From assembly GCF_009299835.1 (NCBI RefSeq), contig NZ_VKCZ01000005.1, positions 1 to 64,000 on the forward strand: a stretch of DNA of 64,000 bases, given 5' to 3'. Positions 42,397 through 52,900 of this stretch are shown here, piece after piece. The notes under the pieces are model-generated. The model did not search any database and was not told the origin of the DNA. It was given only the letters and a program-made list of their open reading frames with translations. Every line of letters begins with the position of its first letter. Position 1 is the stretch's first letter. Origin of the DNA: Microlunatus speluncae. Lineage in GTDB: Bacteria; Actinomycetota; Actinomycetes; Propionibacteriales; Propionibacteriaceae. A program made the position numbers and the translations under genes.

Positions 42397-43514
42397 CAGT
42401 TATCACCCTTTTGGTAGTCGCCGTGGGAGTCGCGCTCGAAGAAGCTCGGCCCCACCGGCACGGTGAAATCGCTCCGCGCAATCAAGTATCCATCCGAATC
42501 CGTCGTAATCGGAAGCTGCGGCAAAGAACGCGCCGCCGGTCCGAACACGACGACCCCGGAATCGCCCAGGTCGAAGGTCGACTGGTGGCAGGGGCAGAGC
42601 AGGTGGTGGGTCTGGTCCTCCCACAGGCTGATCGGGCAGCCGACGTGGGTGCAGATCTTGGAGTAGCAGAGGATCCCGCCGACCTGCCAGTCGCGGCGCG
42701 AGTCGGGGATCTTGATCCGGTTCGGATCCATCCGCACGATGACGATCGACGACTTCGCCTTGGCCTGCTGATAGGCGGCCCCGTGCAGCTCTTCCAGGTT
42801 GGCCGGCTGGCCGTTGATCAGCTGGCCGATCCGCAGGTCGGACGCCTTGATCGGGGTGTAGCTGACGTCCTGCACCAGCTTGATGCCCTCGGCCCAGATC
42901 GTCTTCATGATGGTCTCTTTGCGGGTCGCCGCGACCGGCCACGGGCCGAGGTCGGCCAGGGCGACGATCGCCGGCAGCCCGAGCGCGCCGAGCGCACCGG
43001 CGAGGCTGCGGCCGAGCACCTTGCGCCGGGTGATCCCCGACTCGTCGATGCCGGCGTTGACGTCGGCGATGACCGCGGTGCGGTCCTCGTCGCTGGACTT
43101 CAGCTCGTGCCGGTCGTCGGCGATCTCGTGGTTGGCCATCACCTGGCGGGACCACTGGATCGCGCCGGCCCCGATCAGCAGGATCGCGAACCCGATGGTC
43201 AGGCCGAGCCCGACGTGCTGGGCGTTGGAGTGCAGCGGGCCGAAGTCGATGTACATGTCCTTCGGCACGGCGAAGTAGATCACCACGAACGCGATCGCCA
43301 GCACCGGAACCAGGCCGAACATGGTGGCGACCTGGCGGGTGGCCCGGTCGGCGGCCTTCGGGTCGACGTCGGTCAGCCGCGGCTGATGCTCCTCCATGCC
43401 CGGATCCGGGACGGGGTAGCGGGGCCAGTCGTGACCTTGGTCCACCCCGCCGAGGTTGGCCGTGGCCAGTTCCTTGCCCTGGGGGTCGGTTTCGCCCCGG
43501 GGATTGTCACTCAT
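42396..43514 (-). CDS. qcrA: cytochrome bc1 complex Rieske iron-sulfur subunit
   Basis: A 372-residue actinobacterial-type Rieske protein with three N-terminal membrane segments (about residues 60-80, 97-120 and 165-185) and a C-terminal [2Fe-2S] domain. The cluster ligands are in CTHVGCP and CPCHQSTFD. It transfers electrons from quinol to the diheme QcrC. The ATG at MSDNPRG is chosen because it overlaps the qcrC stop as ATGA. Confidence 0.96.
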   Translation of the reverse strand: MSDNPRGETDPQGKELATANLGGVDQGHDWPRYPVPDPGMEEHQPRLTDVDPKAADRATRQVATMFGLVPVLAIAFVVIYFAVPKDMYIDFGPLHSNAQHVGLGLTIGFAILLIGAGAIQWSRQVMANHEIADDRHELKSSDEDRTAVIADVNAGIDESGITRRKVLGRSLAGALGALGLPAIVALADLGPWPVAATRKETIMKTIWAEGIKLVQDVSYTPIKASDLRIGQLINGQPANLEELHGAAYQQAKAKSSIVIVRMDPNRIKIPDSRRDWQVGGILCYSKICTHVGCPISLWEDQTHHLLCPCHQSTFDLGDSGVVVFGPAARSLPQLPITTDSDGYLIARSDFTVPVGPSFFERDSHGDYQKGDN

Positions 43515-44326
43515 TTCGCGCGAGCTCCCTTTGCGGTGATCCAAACAGTGAAGATGATCAGCACCCCGAGGCCGGCGACCCAGGCCCAGAAACCCTCGCT
43601 GACCGGCCCGAGCGAACCGAGGGTCAGTCCGCCCTGGTTCGGCTGCTCGTGCAGTTCGTTCAGGTACGCGATGATCTGCCGCTTCTCCTTGGGGGAGAGG
43701 GCGCGATCGGGGAACGCCGGCATCTGCTGCGGGCCGGTCTCCATCGCCTCGTACAGGTGCCGGTTCTCGACCCCGACCAGGGTCGGGGCATGCTTGCCGT
43801 TCGGCAGCGCGCCGCCGGAGCCGGCGAAGTTGTGGCAGGCCGAGCAGTTGGTCCGGAACAGCTCACCGCCGCGGGCGATGTCCTCCTCCGACAGACCCTC
43901 GCCGCTGTACTCCTCCGGCTTGGGGATGTCGGGGCCCGGGCCGAGCGAGGCGACATAGGCGGCCAGCGCGGCGATCTCCTCGTCGGAGTAGACGTTCGGC
44001 TTACGTGGCGCCTGCTGGCCCGGCTGGGCCATCGGCATCCGGCCGGTGGCGACCTGGAAGTCGACCGCCGCGGCGCCGACGCCGATCAGCGGCGGGCCCT
44101 GGATCGTGCCGCTGACCTGACCCTCACCGTTCAGGCCGTGACAGGAGGCGCAGCCGACCGCGAACAGGGCCTTCCCTTCGGCGATCTGCTGGCTCTTGCC
44201 GGTGTCGGCCGAGACCTGCTCCGTCGGCGAGACCAGCGAATACACTCCGCCGATCACGACGAGTGCGAACAACAGCATCAAGACCTTTACGGCCGGATGG
44301 CGTCGTTTGGCGGACAGGAATCGCAC
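43511..44326 (-). CDS. qcrC: cytochrome bc1 complex diheme cytochrome c subunit
   Basis: A 271-residue protein with an N-terminal anchor (LMLLFALVVIGGVYSL), two haem c domains marked by CASCH and CSACH, and a C-terminal membrane segment (WAWVAGLGVLIIFTVWI). The axial Met residues are likely in GRMPMA and QMPAFPD. The tandem haems replace a mobile cytochrome c and hand electrons directly to the aa3 oxidase. It lies 74 bases after ctaE in one operon. Confidence 0.97.
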   Translation of the reverse strand: MRFLSAKRRHPAVKVLMLLFALVVIGGVYSLVSPTEQVSADTGKSQQIAEGKALFAVGCASCHGLNGEGQVSGTIQGPPLIGVGAAAVDFQVATGRMPMAQPGQQAPRKPNVYSDEEIAALAAYVASLGPGPDIPKPEEYSGEGLSEEDIARGGELFRTNCSACHNFAGSGGALPNGKHAPTLVGVENRHLYEAMETGPQQMPAFPDRALSPKEKRQIIAYLNELHEQPNQGGLTLGSLGPVSEGFWAWVAGLGVLIIFTVWITAKGARAK

Positions 44327-44400
44327 GGCGGGGGTCCCTCTCGGTGTGGGGGCTGACTTTGCAGTCGTACTGCTATTCGGTTGTCACGCTGACGATGGAT

Positions 44401-45111
44401 TCAGCGAAGGATGTAGATCACGAAGAACAGCGCGATCCACACCACGTCGACGAAGTGCCAGTAGTACGAGACCACGACGGCGCTGACGGCCTGCTCGTGG
44501 GTGAAGGTGCGGGCCAGGAAGGTCCGGCCGAGCAGCAGCAGGAAGGCGATCAGACCGCCGAGCACGTGCAGACCGTGGAACCCGGTGGCGAGGAAGAACA
44601 CCGACCCGTAGCCGTTGGTGGAGAGGGTCAGGCCTTCGTGGAACAGCTCCGCGTACTCGTACACCTGGCCGCCGATGAAGAAGGCGCCCATCACGAAGGT
44701 GAGCACGTACCACTCGCGCAGGCCCCACTTGTTCACCTGCAGCAGCGAACCGGAGCGGCCGACCTGACCGCGCTCGGCGGCGAAGACGCCCATCTGGCAG
44801 GTGATCGAGCTGGCCACCAGCACGCTGGTGTTCAAGATCGCGAACTCGATGTTGAGCAGCGCGGTCTCCGACGCCCACAGGGATTCGACGCCTGCGGCGG
44901 CGGCCTGGCCGTTCGTCACGTTGCGGATCGTGAAGTAGCCGGCGAACAGCGCGGCGAAGAACATCAGCTCGGAGGCGAGCCACACGATGGTGCCCACCGC
45001 CACCATGTCGGGGCGGCCGGGATGCCCGCGCAGCCGTGACTGGGGGATGTTGTGCAAGGCCCCGGCCGGCTTGACGGCGGCAGCGGTCGTGGAGTGCGTG
45101 TGTAGAGCCAC
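44401..45111 (-). CDS. ctaE: cytochrome c oxidase subunit III
   Basis: A 236-residue protein with five predicted membrane segments. It has [35 protein letters not shown] and the final [20 protein letters not shown], all typical of subunit III. The GTG at VALHTHSTT gives the usual length. It heads the ctaE-qcrC-qcrA-qcrB operon, the standard actinobacterial order for the bc1-aa3 supercomplex. A divergent receiver-like gene starts 247 bp away. Confidence 0.96.
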   Translation of the reverse strand: MALHTHSTTAAAVKPAGALHNIPQSRLRGHPGRPDMVAVGTIVWLASELMFFAALFAGYFTIRNVTNGQAAAAGVESLWASETALLNIEFAILNTSVLVASSITCQMGVFAAERGQVGRSGSLLQVNKWGLREWYVLTFVMGAFFIGGQVYEYAELFHEGLTLSTNGYGSVFFLATGFHGLHVLGGLIAFLLLLGRTFLARTFTHEQAVSAVVVSYYWHFVDVVWIALFFVIYILR

Positions 45112-45358
45112 GGGGTCATTATGTCTGGGCGGACCGGCCCGGTCACGTCGGGGCAGCCAATGTCGGGTGTGTGTCTGGCCACGCCGAGAGCGACCGGGGG
45201 AAAGACCCCGCTGCGGCCGGCTCTGACGGGGTCGCGGCGGGAGTGATGGGGGCATCACCAGAGCGATTGACCGACGGCGTGCCGCACCGTTTTCGGCCCC
45301 GACCCGACACGGTACGATCGCTGCGACTCGAGCGCGACCGGTGAGGATGATGACGATC

Positions 45359-45811
45359 ATGGCAACTGAGCAGCAGGCAGGGCACCACGACGAAGCGGCG
45401 GAGAAGCCGCTGATCGTCCTGCTCTACGCCTCCGATCGGGATCGCCGCGATCAGGTCCGGCTCGCCCTCGGCCGGCGGCTCGCCGCCGACCTGCCGGAGA
45501 TCCGGGTCCTCGAGGTCGCCACCCAGCCGGCCGTGCTGACCGAGCTGGACGCCGGCGGCGTCGACGTCGTGATCCTGGACGGCGAGGCCGTGCCGGGCGG
45601 GATGGGGCTGTGCCGGCAGATCAAGGCCGAGGTGCTGAACGGTCCGCCGGTGCTGCTGCTCGCGGCCCGGCCGGACGACGCCTGGCTCGCCACCTGGGCG
45701 CTGGCCGACGCGATCGTCCCGTATCCGGTCGATCCGATCCGGCTGCCGACCGCCCTGGCCGACCTGATCCGCCGATCGACCGGCGCGATCACCTCATCTG
45801 CCCAGCCCTGA
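45359..45811 (+). CDS. receiver-domain-like protein, degenerate
   Basis: A 150-residue single-domain protein with a CheY-like fold. [16 protein letters not shown] carries the acidic pocket and VDVVILDGE the phospho-acceptor Asp. The conserved Lys of the last loop is replaced: the usual KP is YP in IVPYPVDP. The lack of Lys and of an output domain suggests a non-canonical or unphosphorylated partner protein. Several ATG codons (45347, 45350, 45359) are possible starts. It sits 13 bases before trpD, an arrangement I recall in other actinobacteria. Confidence 0.75.
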   Translation: MATEQQAGHHDEAAEKPLIVLLYASDRDRRDQVRLALGRRLAADLPEIRVLEVATQPAVLTELDAGGVDVVILDGEAVPGGMGLCRQIKAEVLNGPPVLLLAARPDDAWLATWALADAIVPYPVDPIRLPTALADLIRRSTGAITSSAQP

Positions 45812-45824
45812 GGGAGAACCACCG

Positions 45825-46892
45825 ATGACGGACGACACCGGAGTCGCGGAGCTGACCTGGCCGGACCTGCTGTCGGCCGTGATCCGCGGTGAGGACCAGC
45901 CGAGCCGGGCCACCGCCTGGGCGATGGATCAGATCCTCGAGGGTGTTGCCACGCCGGCCCAGATGGCCGGCTTCCTGGTCGCCCTGCGGGCCAAGGGCGA
46001 GACGGTCGACGAGCTGACCGGCCTCGCCGAGACCATGATCAAGTTCGCCACCCGGATCGAGCTGCCCGGGCCGGCCCTGGACATCGTCGGCTCCGGCGGC
46101 GACCGCGCGGGCACGGTCAACATCTCCACCATGGCGGCGATCGTGGCTGCCGCGGCGGGCACCCGGGTGGTCAAGCACGGCAACCGGGCGGCCTCGTCGG
46201 CCTGCGGTTCGGCCGATCTGCTGCAGGAGCTCGGGCTGGTGCTCGATCTGGATCCGGAGTTGCAACAGCAGGTGATCGCCAAGGCCGGGATCGGGTTCCT
46301 GTTCGCCGCGCACTACCACCCGGCGTTCCGGCACGCGGGCCCCGTCCGGCGTGAGCTCGGGGTGCCGACCGTGTTCAACTTTCTCGGCCCGCTGACCAAT
46401 CCGGCGCAGCCGTCGGCGATCGCGGCCGGCGTCGCCGACCCGCGAATGGCCGGGCTGTTGGCCGGCGTCTTCGCTGCCCGCGGCCAGCAGGGACTCGTCT
46501 TCCACGGCAGCGACGGCCTGGACGAGCTGACCACGACCACCACGTCCAAGCTGTGGCTGTTCGGGCCGGGGACTCCGCTGACGACGGTCGAGTTCGACCC
46601 GGCCTCGCTCGGTCTGCCCCGGTCCCGGCCGGAGGACCTGCTGGGTGGCACGCCGGCGGTCAACGCCCGGATCGCCCGGGACGTGCTGGCCGGTGCGCCC
46701 GGCCCGGTGCGTGACATCGTGCTGCTGAACGCCGCGGCCGGCCTGACCGCGTGGGACGGGCCGCACCCGGACCGCCTGGTCGAGCAGCTCGGCGGCAACC
46801 TGCAGCGGGTGACGACCGCCATCGACACCGGGGCCGCCGCGGCCCAGCTGGAACAGTGGGTCAGCCTGAGCCGGACCGTCGCCGGCCCCTGA
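45825..46892 (+). CDS. trpD: anthranilate phosphoribosyltransferase
   Basis: A 355-residue enzyme of tryptophan synthesis, joining anthranilate and PRPP. The PRPP site is DIVGSGGDRAGTVNISTMAA, the anthranilate site KHGNRAASSACGSADLL, and HPAFRHAGPVRRELGVPTVF is conserved. No other trp genes are nearby, so trpD is separate from the main operon, as in many actinobacteria. The ATG follows CTGAGGGAGAACCACC. Confidence 0.96.
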   Translation: MTDDTGVAELTWPDLLSAVIRGEDQPSRATAWAMDQILEGVATPAQMAGFLVALRAKGETVDELTGLAETMIKFATRIELPGPALDIVGSGGDRAGTVNISTMAAIVAAAAGTRVVKHGNRAASSACGSADLLQELGLVLDLDPELQQQVIAKAGIGFLFAAHYHPAFRHAGPVRRELGVPTVFNFLGPLTNPAQPSAIAAGVADPRMAGLLAGVFAARGQQGLVFHGSDGLDELTTTTTSKLWLFGPGTPLTTVEFDPASLGLPRSRPEDLLGGTPAVNARIARDVLAGAPGPVRDIVLLNAAAGLTAWDGPHPDRLVEQLGGNLQRVTTAIDTGAAAAQLEQWVSLSRTVAGP

Positions 46893-46895
46893 GCC

Positions 46896-47834
46896 TCATT
46901 CCTTGATCCGCAGGGATTCCAGGGATTCCAGCGCCAGCTCGGCCAGCTCCGGATCGGCGTCGTTCGGCACCGAGCTGGTCGCGGCGATGAACGAGCCGTC
47001 GTCCAGCCGGACCAGGATCACCGACACCTTGTCGTACTTACTGGCCAGCTGCTCGACCTCGTAGCTGACCCGGAAGTTGATCATCACGCCCGGATGCCCG
47101 TCGACCGCCCAGTCCGAGACGGACAGCCGGCCGAGCCGGGTTTCGTGGCCGCCGAAGAATCGTTGTGCGTAGCGTTCAGCGGCCTTCGCCGCGGTCTTCT
47201 CCAGATCCGGCGAGTTGATCAATTCGGGACTGATCTGCGCCAGCGCCACGGTGGCCGACCAGGTCTTGGTGCCGTTGTAGCGCTCGTGCACCCCGGCGTT
47301 GGCGAGGAAACAGGTCTGGAACAGGTACGGCACCGAGATCGGATCGGCATACAGCCGGTACGGGGATCCGGGCAGCGTGATCGTCGCCGGGCCGAGGGTC
47401 GCGGTCCGGTTCTTCGGGTCGAGCTGACCGGTCGGTCCGGCCCCCGGGCTGGGCTCGGCCGTCGGCACCCGGCTGTGCGGCGGCCGCTCCGCCGACGACG
47501 GCGGCCCCGGATCACTCCAGATCACCAGGCCGGCGCCGAGCCCGGCGGTGACCACCAGGGTGATGCTCAGCGCGATCGCCAGCACCATCCGGGTCCGCGA
47601 GGCGCGTCGCGGCTCCAGGTCGAGCTCGTCCGGATCGTCCAACTCCGTAGGCAACCCCGGATCCGCGGCGTCGTCGACGAACTCACCCCGGGCGAGCCGC
47701 GCTGCCAGCGCGTCCGGTGGCGGCGCCTTCGCCGACTCGCCGATCGCCTGGGTCCACTGGGCACCGTCCCACCACCGGTAGCGGCCAGGGACCCCCGCCG
47801 GATCGGGGTACCAGCCGGGCCTGGGGACGGTCAC
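46896..47834 (-). CDS. DUF2510 membrane-anchored protein
   Basis: A 312-residue protein. The N-terminal DUF2510 motif is GWYPDPAGVPGRYRWWDGAQ (residues 7-26). One membrane segment follows (about 92-115, MVLAIALSITLVVTAGLGAG), then a Pro/Ser linker and an unassigned extracytoplasmic domain of about 180 residues. The GTG is chosen because it begins directly at DUF2510. It is convergent with trpD (3 bases between) and divergent from the CpaE-annotated small gene. Confidence 0.78.
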   Translation of the reverse strand: MTVPRPGWYPDPAGVPGRYRWWDGAQWTQAIGESAKAPPPDALAARLARGEFVDDAADPGLPTELDDPDELDLEPRRASRTRMVLAIALSITLVVTAGLGAGLVIWSDPGPPSSAERPPHSRVPTAEPSPGAGPTGQLDPKNRTATLGPATITLPGSPYRLYADPISVPYLFQTCFLANAGVHERYNGTKTWSATVALAQISPELINSPDLEKTAAKAAERYAQRFFGGHETRLGRLSVSDWAVDGHPGVMINFRVSYEVEQLASKYDKVSVILVRLDDGSFIAATSSVPNDADPELAELALESLESLRIKE

Positions 47835-47982
47835 GGCGACGAGCCTAATCGAGGAGGCAACCCGGTGCCGGGGCCGCCCGGATTCCTTGGCCGACCGGTG
47901 GACCCGTGTCGTCGACCGGTCCGTACCGGCGGGCGGACCGCGGGGCGCGGTGCCCGGGTCCGCCGGGGCATACTGGCAGATC

Positions 47983-48417
47983 ATGATCTCCCGCGAGTTG
48001 GCCGGCCGACTGAGCACGCGACTGGAGTGGAAGCCCGCCAACGGCGACCTGTTCTTCATTCCGCGGCCGGAGATCTCCGATTCGGTGTTCCTGGTCAGCG
48101 ACATGGTGGTCGAACTCGTGGTCCGCGACGCGCGGCCCCGGTTCCACTTCAACGGCACCGTCGAGTGGGCACTCGACTCGGTCGAGGTCGGCGAGGTCGT
48201 CTGGCTGCCGCGCGAAGATCAACTTCGGGAGCTGATCGGGGACCACTTCCTCTCCCTGGACCGGACCGGCGGCGACTACGTCGTGTCGCTCAGCGGCCCG
48301 GAACACGCCCATCACACGGCCCCGCAGCCGTCCGCGGCCGATGCGTACGGCGCCGCGCTGCTCTACGTCCTCGAGCACACCGTGCCGGTCGCCGGCTCGG
48401 CCGAGTCGCCTCACTGA
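47983..48417 (+). CDS. small conserved protein of the type annotated 'pilus assembly CpaE'
   Basis: A 144-residue soluble protein. RLEWKPANGDLFFIP, DSVFLVSDMVVEL, FNGTVEWALDS and VWLPREDQLRELIGDHFLSL are conserved in a family usually named after CpaE in actinobacteria, near trpD, although it lacks the ATPase domain of CpaE. I treat the name as unreliable and the function as unknown. The ATG at MISREL is preferred to earlier codons, which have no such similarity. Confidence 0.7.
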   Translation: MISRELAGRLSTRLEWKPANGDLFFIPRPEISDSVFLVSDMVVELVVRDARPRFHFNGTVEWALDSVEVGEVVWLPREDQLRELIGDHFLSLDRTGGDYVVSLSGPEHAHHTAPQPSAADAYGAALLYVLEHTVPVAGSAESPH

Positions 48418-48438
48418 CTCAGGGCACCAGGGTCCCGG

Positions 48439-49191
48439 TCAGCCGAACGGCGCCAGCCGAGTCAGCAGCACCGCGAGGTAGACCCCGATCAGCATCGACG
48501 GGGCGTACGGGAAGCCGCCCCGGCGCCCGGTCAGGATCCGGGCCAGGCCGAACGCCCCGCCGAGCAGCGCGCCGCTGAGCAGGCCCCAGAGCAACAGCGT
48601 CCAGGAGTCGGCGGCCGCCGCGGCCCCGAGCAGCGGCGCGAACCGTACGTCGCCGAACCCGAAGCCGCCACGGCTGAAGGCCCAGATGGCCAGATAGACG
48701 GCACCGGCGATCGCCGCTCCGGCGACGGTGCGAAGCAGCCAGCCGCCGTCGGCGATGGCAAACGCCGTTGCCACCGTCGCGATGGCCATCGCCAGCCAGC
48801 CCGCGTAGCTGAGCCGCATCGGCAACCAGGTGGTGGCACCGTCGATCGCGGCCAGCGACACCCCGAACACGGCCAGCACGAGCCAGACCGCGGACAGCTC
48901 TCGCGGCAGCCAGAACAGGCCGATCGCGGCGGCACCGGCGGCGGCCACCACGCAGCCGGCGATGAAGCCCGGCCGGACCAGGTCGGCGTAGCGGATCTTG
49001 GCCGGCTCGTCCCGGGCCGCGCTCCAGGCGGGATGATCGTCGGCATCCCGTTCCGGGCCGCTGGCGGCGTCGGCTTCGACCGCCGGTTCGGGCAGTGGCT
49101 CGGGCAACAGGCGTAGCACGATCGGCAGCCCGGCTCCGACCGTCGCCGCCGCGAGCATGATCAGCAGCGCTGTCACCAGGGGGTCAGGCAT
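48439..49191 (-). CDS. A24-type prepilin peptidase
   Basis: A 250-residue membrane aspartyl protease with about seven segments. The two catalytic Asp residues are in AAIDGATTWLP and in the hallmark GFGFGDVRFAPLLG (FGxGDV). It lacks the N-terminal methyltransferase domain with its Cys pairs. It would trim prepilins of a Tad/Flp or competence-type pilus, but no pilin or pilus ATPase gene is in the window. Confidence 0.87.
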   Translation of the reverse strand: MPDPLVTALLIMLAAATVGAGLPIVLRLLPEPLPEPAVEADAASGPERDADDHPAWSAARDEPAKIRYADLVRPGFIAGCVVAAAGAAAIGLFWLPRELSAVWLVLAVFGVSLAAIDGATTWLPMRLSYAGWLAMAIATVATAFAIADGGWLLRTVAGAAIAGAVYLAIWAFSRGGFGFGDVRFAPLLGAAAAADSWTLLLWGLLSGALLGGAFGLARILTGRRGGFPYAPSMLIGVYLAVLLTRLAPFG

Positions 49192-49253
49192 CGCCGCCAG
49201 CCGAAGGTTCGACCACGATGCCTGAGAGTACTGCCGCGACGGGCTCGGTCACG

Positions 49254-49715
49254 TCAGGCCACCGAACGGAGCGCCGGGCGATCCGCGGCTCGCACCGCGG
49301 CGGCGACCCGCAGCTCGGTCAGCCGGGTGCAGGAGAAGGTCCGCTCGGTGAGCAGCAACTCCAGTGCCGACCGGCGCATCCGGAGATAGTCGGTCAGCCG
49401 GGCTTGGCTCCACCCGGCGTCGAGCAGTCGGCGCAGCCCGGCCCGGACCGGGCCGGCGGGCACCAGCTGGTAGCGGGTCGCCCGCACGGTCGCCGACGTG
49501 ATCGACAACAGCTTCCGACCGACCTCCACCGGGACCTGATCGGCACCGCCGCGGCCGGACGGCATCAGCAGCGACTGGAGTTGATCATGGGGCAGGTCGA
49601 CGAGTTCGGCGATCACGTCGGGCGAGACCGATCCCGAGTTGATCAAGAATCTCAACTGGGCCCGGAACGGCCCGGCGGCCACCGGCGGGTCGGCCTCGGC
49701 GGGGGCGGTGATCAT
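49254..49715 (-). CDS. hypothetical protein with helix-turn-helix-like segments
   Basis: A 153-residue Leu- and Arg-rich helical protein, not recognised. Two related segments, SGSVSPDVIAELVDLPHDQL and AGWSQARLTDYLRMRRSALE, resemble helix-turn-helix units arranged in tandem. A DNA-binding role is possible. The ATG is 229 bp from the divergent tricorn gene. That intergenic gap holds no recognisable gene; CATATTAG at 49927-49934 is a weak -10 candidate for the tricorn gene. Confidence 0.6.
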   Translation of the reverse strand: MITAPAEADPPVAAGPFRAQLRFLINSGSVSPDVIAELVDLPHDQLQSLLMPSGRGGADQVPVEVGRKLLSITSATVRATRYQLVPAGPVRAGLRRLLDAGWSQARLTDYLRMRRSALELLLTERTFSCTRLTELRVAAAVRAADRPALRSVA

Positions 49716-49944
49716 GGCGGCTCCTGGAGTTCGAGGTGAGCGGTCGTCGTGGTTCCAGGACGCCACGGATCCACCGGCTGCGGGGGTCGTTGCTGTCGTC
49801 CGCTCCGGTGGCCTGTTGACCGTTGCCGGCAGACGTTGGCCGGTGCCGGGCCGGTGTTGTCCGAACCAACCACGGTGTTGACCGGTCGGCGGGGAATTCA
49901 CGCCCCGGCCCCGGACGTCACCGGCGCATATTAGGGTCGGCGAC

Positions 49945-52900
49945 ATGACTGCCGGATACCTGCGCTTCCCCGATGTCAACGATGATCAACTCGTCTTCTG
50001 CGCCGGGGACGAGGTCTGGCTCGCACCGCTCGGCGGCGGCCGTGCCTGGCGCCTGACCGCCGATGGCGCGCCGGTCCGGCACCCGCGGTTCTCCCCGGAC
50101 GGACGCCGGGTCGCCTGGGCGTCGACCCGCGACGGCAGCTGGGAGATCTACCAGCAGGAGCTCGACAGCGGAGCGATCGAACGGCTCACCTACTGGGGGT
50201 CGGACCAGACCACCGTGATCGGCTGGCGGGACGCCGACACCGTGCTCGCGGTGTCGGCGGCCGGGGAGATCAACCTGCGGCACACGACGGTCCGGGCGGT
50301 CGGATTGGACGGTCGGACCGAGCGGCTCGGCTACGGCCCGACCTCGATGGTCGCCTTCCATCCGGCCGGGGCGATCGCCCTGGCCAGCCGGTTCAGCCGG
50401 CCACCCGAGCACTGGAAGCGGTATCGCGGCGGCACCGCCGCGCGACTGTGGCTGGATCCGGCCGGAGGCGGGGAATGGCGGCGGCTGCTGCCCGACATCG
50501 AGGCCAGCCTGGTCGGCCCGTTCTGGTACGGCGACCGGCTGGTCTTCGGCTCGGATCTCGAGGCCGACCTGCCCGGCAACCCGACCGGCCAGGCCAACCT
50601 GTATTCGGTGTCGGCCGAGGGCGATGATCTGACCCGGCACACCCAGCACACCGAATCCGACGGCTATCTGCGAGACCCGGTCAGCGACGGCCGGACCATC
50701 GTCTACCACGCCCGCGGCGTGCTCTACCGGTTGCCCGATCTGAACACCGATCCGGAGCCGATCGGGCTCAGCCTCGGCGCGCCGCTGCCCGGCCGGCAGC
50801 CGCGACGGCTGGAGCCGACCGAGCAGCTGACCCAGGTCCGGCCGGACCGGGTCGGCAACGGCAGCGTGGTCGAGTGGCGCGGCAACGCCTTCTACCTGAC
50901 CCATCGGGAGGGGCCGGCGCGGGCGCTGGCCGCCGATTCGGGGATCCGGATCCGGGAGCCGCGGCTGCTCGGCGACACCGGCACGGCCGCGTACGTCACG
51001 GACGCCGACGGCGAGGACGCGATCGAGGTGCGCGCCACCGACGCCCTGAGCCCGGCGCGCCGGATCGCCGGCGGGCAGCTCGGCCGGGTGCTCAGCCTGG
51101 AGTCCGACCCGGCCGGCGCCCGGCTGGCGGCGATCAGCCACGACGGCCGGATCAGCCTGGTCGACGTCGAGTCCGGCGCGATCCGGGAGCTCGCCCGCAG
51201 CGTCGACGGCGAGGCCACCGATCCGGCGTTCTCGCCCGACGGCCGCTACCTGGCCTGGAGCCAGCCGACGCCCAGCCACCGCTATCTGATGCTGGCCGAC
51301 CTGTCCGCTCCGGACGCGGAACCGGTCCGGCTGACCAGCGGCCGCTTCTCCGATTTCTCGCCGAGCTTCACCGCCGACGGGAAATACCTGGTGTTCCTGT
51401 CGGCGCGGACCTTCGACCCGCACTACGACAGCCACACCTTCGACCTGGGCTTCGGCGGCGCGATCCGACCGCACCTGGTGCCGCTGGCGGCGACCACCCC
51501 GGCACCGTTCGGTCCGAGCGTCGACGGCTGGCCGGTCGCCGCGGCCGACGACCACGATGACCAGGCCGACGCCAAGAGCGGCGAGGCCGACCGGCCGGCG
51601 GGGTCGGAGCCGAAGATCGTCAGCGACGAGGTGGCGACCGACGGGTTCGAGCAGCGGCTGATCCCGTTCCCGGTGCCGTCCGGCAGCTACCGGCAGTTGC
51701 GCGCGACCAAGACCGGCGTGGCCTGGATCCGGGAGGCCGATCGCGGCGTGCTCGGGTCGAGCCTGGCCGACGTGCCCGGCGAGGGGCCGGGCGACGCGCT
51801 CGAGGTGTTCGGTTTCGCCGACCGCAAGCTCGAGGTGCTCGCCGATCGGGTCGACGGGTACGAGGTCAGCGGTGACGGGACCCGGCTCGTGCTGCGCGAC
51901 GGCGACGACGTCCGGGTGTTGCCGGCCGACCGGCCGGTCAAGGAGGACGACGATCCGGCCCGGGTCGCCGTCGACCTGTCCCGATTGCGGTTCGAGCTCG
52001 ACCCGGTCGCCGAATGGCGGCAGATGTTCGACGAGCAGGGCCGGTTGATGCGTGATCACTTCTGGCGTGAGGATCTGGACGGCGTCGACTGGTCGGGGGT
52101 GCTGGATCGCTACCGACCGATCGTGGATCGGCTCGGCAGCCATGACGACCTGATCGATCTGCTTTGGGAGACCGTTGCCGAGCTGAACACCTCGCACGCT
52201 TACGTGATGCCGGCCGCCCGGCCGGAGTTGAAGGCGAAGCGGGTCGGGCTGCTCGGAGCCGACCTGGCCCCGGCCGACGACGGCTGGGAGATCGTCTCGA
52301 TCCTGCCGGGGGAGAGCTCCGATCCGGACGCCCGTTCGCCGTTGCGGGCGGCCGGGGTCGGGGCCGAGCCCGGCGACCGGATCGTCGCCGTCGACGGGCG
52401 CCCGGTCGACCCGCGGTTCGGTCCGACGGCCTCACTCACCGGCACGGCCAAGGCGCCGGTCGAGCTGACGCTCCGACGGCCCGGTGGCAGCGCCGACCGC
52501 CGGGTCGTGGTGCGGCCGCTCGAGTCGGAGGAACAGCTCCGCTACCAGGCCTGGGTGGCCGGCCGCGCGAACTATCTCCGCGAGGCGACCGACGGCCGGC
52601 TGGGCTATCTGCACATCCCGGACATGGCCTCGCCCGGCTGGGCGCAGCTGCACCGCGACATCGAGTTGGCGACCCGGGCCGAGGGTCTGATCGTCGATGT
52701 GCGCTACAACCGTGGCGGCCACACCAGTCAGTTGGTGATCGAGCGGGTGGCCCGCCGGGTGATCGGCTGGGACCTGGCCCGGCAGGTCGGCGCGGCCGAG
52801 GAGTATCCGGGCCAGGCGGTCCGTGGCCCGGTGATCTTCGTGACCAACGAGTTCGCCGGCTCCGACGGCGACATCGTCTGTGCCGCCGCCCAGGCGCTGC

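Noticed and set aside
40561..42417. 600-codon plus-strand frame opposite qcrB
   Set aside because: Low-complexity His/Gln/Asp-rich translation typical of the antisense of a GC-rich membrane protein gene; qcrB is certain.
47983..48417. Pilus operon together with the prepilin peptidase
   Set aside because: The small protein lacks the CpaE ATPase domain, the peptidase is convergent with it, and no pilin, TadA or secretin-like gene is present.
49918..52197. 760-codon minus-strand frame opposite the tricorn gene
   Set aside because: No domain is recognisable and the opposite strand encodes a tricorn protease with all catalytic residues.
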